64,000 nucleotides of DNA from Bog-473 sp963745665. GTDB lineage: Bacteria; Actinomycetota; Acidimicrobiia; Acidimicrobiales; RAAP-2. A program made the translations under genes and the position numbers. The notes below the pieces were generated by a model. The model did not search any database. It worked only from the letters and a program-made list of their open reading frames with translations, and was not told the DNA's origin. Shown here piece by piece: positions 62,885-64,000 of this stretch. Numbering within the stretch: the stretch's first letter is position 1; every line of letters starts with the position of its first letter. The DNA lies in the NCBI GenBank assembly GCA_963745665.1, contig CAVUYE010000003.1:744001-808000 (forward strand). Direction: 5' to 3'.

Positions 62885-64000
62885 CTACGCGGATCCGGTC
62901 GGGCGCTTGACCCGGACCACCCAGCGCCCGGTGAGCGCCCGCTCGTAGCGCCCGCGCCCGATGAAGCTGACCGTCCACCGGGCCAGTGCGCCGAACCGGT
63001 TCTTGAAGCCCGTGAGGAACGTGATGTGCACGACGAGCCACAGCAGCCAGCCCACGAAGCCGCCGACCTTTATCGGGCCGATCTTGGCCACGGCGGTGAA
63101 GCGCGAGATCACAGCGAGCGTCCCGAGGTCGCGGAAGCGGAACCGTGTGGTCGGCTTCCCGTCGAGGCGGCGCACGATGGAGCGGGCGGCGTGGATGCCG
63201 GACTGGATTGCGAGCTCGGCCACGTACGGCAGGTCGTTCGCTGCCATCAGGTCGCCCACCACGAACACCTCGGGGTGCGTCGGCAGCGAGCAGTCGGGGC
63301 CGACCACGACCCGGCCGGCCTGGTCGGTCTCCGCGCCGGCGGCTTCGGCGAGGATGGCGCCCAGGCCCGAGGCGCGCGTCCCCGCCGCCCAGACCTTGGT
63401 GGCGGCCGCGATACGTTCCGTGCTGCCGTCCCGCTTGGTGATCTCGACGCCGTCGTCGTCCATGTCCGTCACCGTGGCGCCCAGGTGGATCTCCACGCCC
63501 AGGCGGGTGAGGTCACGCTGCGTCAGGCGCGAGATGTACGACCCCATGGACCCGACGAGCCGGTCGACGCCCTCCACCAGGACGACCCGGGTGTCGGCCG
63601 GGTCGATCATGCGGTAGTTGCGCCGCAGCGCCCGCCGGGAGAGCTCGCGCAGCTGGCCCGCCATCTCGACCCCGGTCGGGCCGCCTCCGACGACGACGAA
63701 CGTCATGAGGCGCCGGCGCTCCTGGTGATCCGTCTCCGCCTCGGCCAGCTCGAAAGCGCCGAAGATGTCGCCCCGCAGCGCCAGGGCGTCGTCGAGGGTC
63801 TTCAGGCCGTGCGAGGTCTGGCGAAACTCGTCGTGGCCGAAATACGAGCTGGTCGCCCCGCCGGCGACGATCAGGCTGTCGTAGCCGATGACGAGTGGCT
63901 TGCCGAACTCGTCGACGTGGACCTCGCGGGCCTCGACGTCGACCTGCTCGACCTCGCCGAGGATCACGCGCAGGGCCGGGTAGTTGCGGAAGACGTCGCG
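62885..64000 (-). CDS. ndh: Type II NADH dehydrogenase (Ndh), N-terminus outside the window
   Basis: FAD enzyme at the inner face of the membrane that passes electrons from NADH to menaquinone without proton pumping. Visible: 'LVIGYDSLIVAGGATSSYFG', NAD-binding loop 'MTFVVVGGGPTGVEMAGQLR' (GxGxxGxE), 'KVWAAGTRASGLGAILAEA', 'EVFVVGDLMAANDLPYVAEL' (second FAD site) and 'AIQSGIHAARSIVRRLDG'. A C-terminal amphipathic membrane segment is 'GGFVGWLLWLVVHITFLTGF'. The reading frame stays open to base 64000 ('RDVFRNYPALRV'), so perhaps 80 N-terminal residues are missing. Confidence 0.9.
   Translation of the reverse strand, partial: RDVFRNYPALRVILGEVEQVDVEAREVHVDEFGKPLVIGYDSLIVAGGATSSYFGHDEFRQTSHGLKTLDDALALRGDIFGAFELAEAETDHQERRRLMTFVVVGGGPTGVEMAGQLRELSRRALRRNYRMIDPADTRVVLVEGVDRLVGSMGSYISRLTQRDLTRLGVEIHLGATVTDMDDDGVEITKRDGSTERIAAATKVWAAGTRASGLGAILAEAAGAETDQAGRVVVGPDCSLPTHPEVFVVGDLMAANDLPYVAELAIQSGIHAARSIVRRLDGKPTTRFRFRDLGTLAVISRFTAVAKIGPIKVGGFVGWLLWLVVHITFLTGFKNRFGALARWTVSFIGRGRYERALTGRWVVRVKRPTGSA

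Overview
This is a high-GC (roughly 70%) chromosomal stretch from an actinobacterium. Several things point to an Acidimicrobiia-like lineage: a cell-wall NlpC/P60 protein carrying tandem repeats of the 'GYWLVASDGGIFSFGDA' type, an adenosylcobalamin-dependent ribonucleotide reductase, paired amidohydrolases, luciferase-like and PPOX-type flavin/F420 oxidoreductases, and the actinobacterial small families DUF3039 and DUF2630. The taxonomic placement is inference from gene content. No rRNA, CRISPR array or phage is visible. There is one tRNA (anticodon CAT). Many genes, including conserved housekeeping genes, are broken by one- or two-base frameshifts although the coding text continues in the next frame. 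I read most of these as sequence or assembly errors rather than decay.

Layout. 1-5.6 kb: a secreted GH43-like glycosidase running off the left edge, a membrane GAF-GGDEF-EAL protein, and an MFS exporter whose 5' leader holds a 7-residue leader peptide and stacked hairpins. 6.4-10.2 kb: a sulfate ABC transporter operon (binding protein, CysT, CysW, CysA). 10.3-12.5 kb: a PAS protein with a degenerate GGDEF domain, and an M48 metalloprotease. 12.5-17 kb: a carbohydrate or glycerol-phosphate type ABC transporter (ATPase, two permeases, binding protein). 17-20.3 kb: a DUF3039 protein, Lon protease and a DUF2630 protein. 20.3-23 kb: a limonene-epoxide-hydrolase-like protein coupled to a large YfhO-like membrane protein. 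23.1-26.75 kb: tRNA, a transposase scrap, a secreted GH26-like mannanase with a long Thr/Pro linker, a rhodanese, and a nested pair of group II intron remnants.

26.75-35.7 kb: a PH-SHOCT membrane protein, small Cys-rich and thioredoxin-like proteins, then a lipid/sugar block (PimB'-like mannosyltransferase, SRPBCC protein, ROK glucokinase, luciferase-like oxidoreductase, aminotransferase, SMP-30-like protein, PlsC-like acyltransferase) and an ACT-domain protein. 35.7-38.2 kb: a tightly overlapping SDR / QueA-like / SufR-like operon with a palindrome at its promoter. 38.3-43 kb: a multi-Ig-domain secreted protein and glycerol kinase. 43.1-47.8 kb: NrdJ, controlled by a promoter with two tandem NrdR boxes and interrupted by a homing-endonuclease intein immediately before the catalytic cysteine. 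47.8-49.9 kb: an NRAMP-related transporter with an elaborate leader (Pro-rich small ORF, two hairpins, and a second small ORF overlapping the transporter start).

50-56.7 kb: adenylate kinase, a flavin monooxygenase next to an epoxide hydrolase, a PPOX protein, the NlpC/P60 repeat protein, a RodZ-C-like membrane protein, a DinB-like protein and a secreted protein. 56.8-61.6 kb: a same-strand catabolic-looking cluster (SDR, amidohydrolase, acetoacetate-decarboxylase-like enzyme, second amidohydrolase, methyltransferase). It is followed on the other strand by an acyl-CoA dehydrogenase and an NDH-2 type NADH dehydrogenase that runs off the right edge.

The most interesting signals are the NrdJ intein and its NrdR boxes, the NRAMP leader, the MFS attenuator-like leader, the intron-in-intron remnant, and the SDR-QueA-SufR operon.
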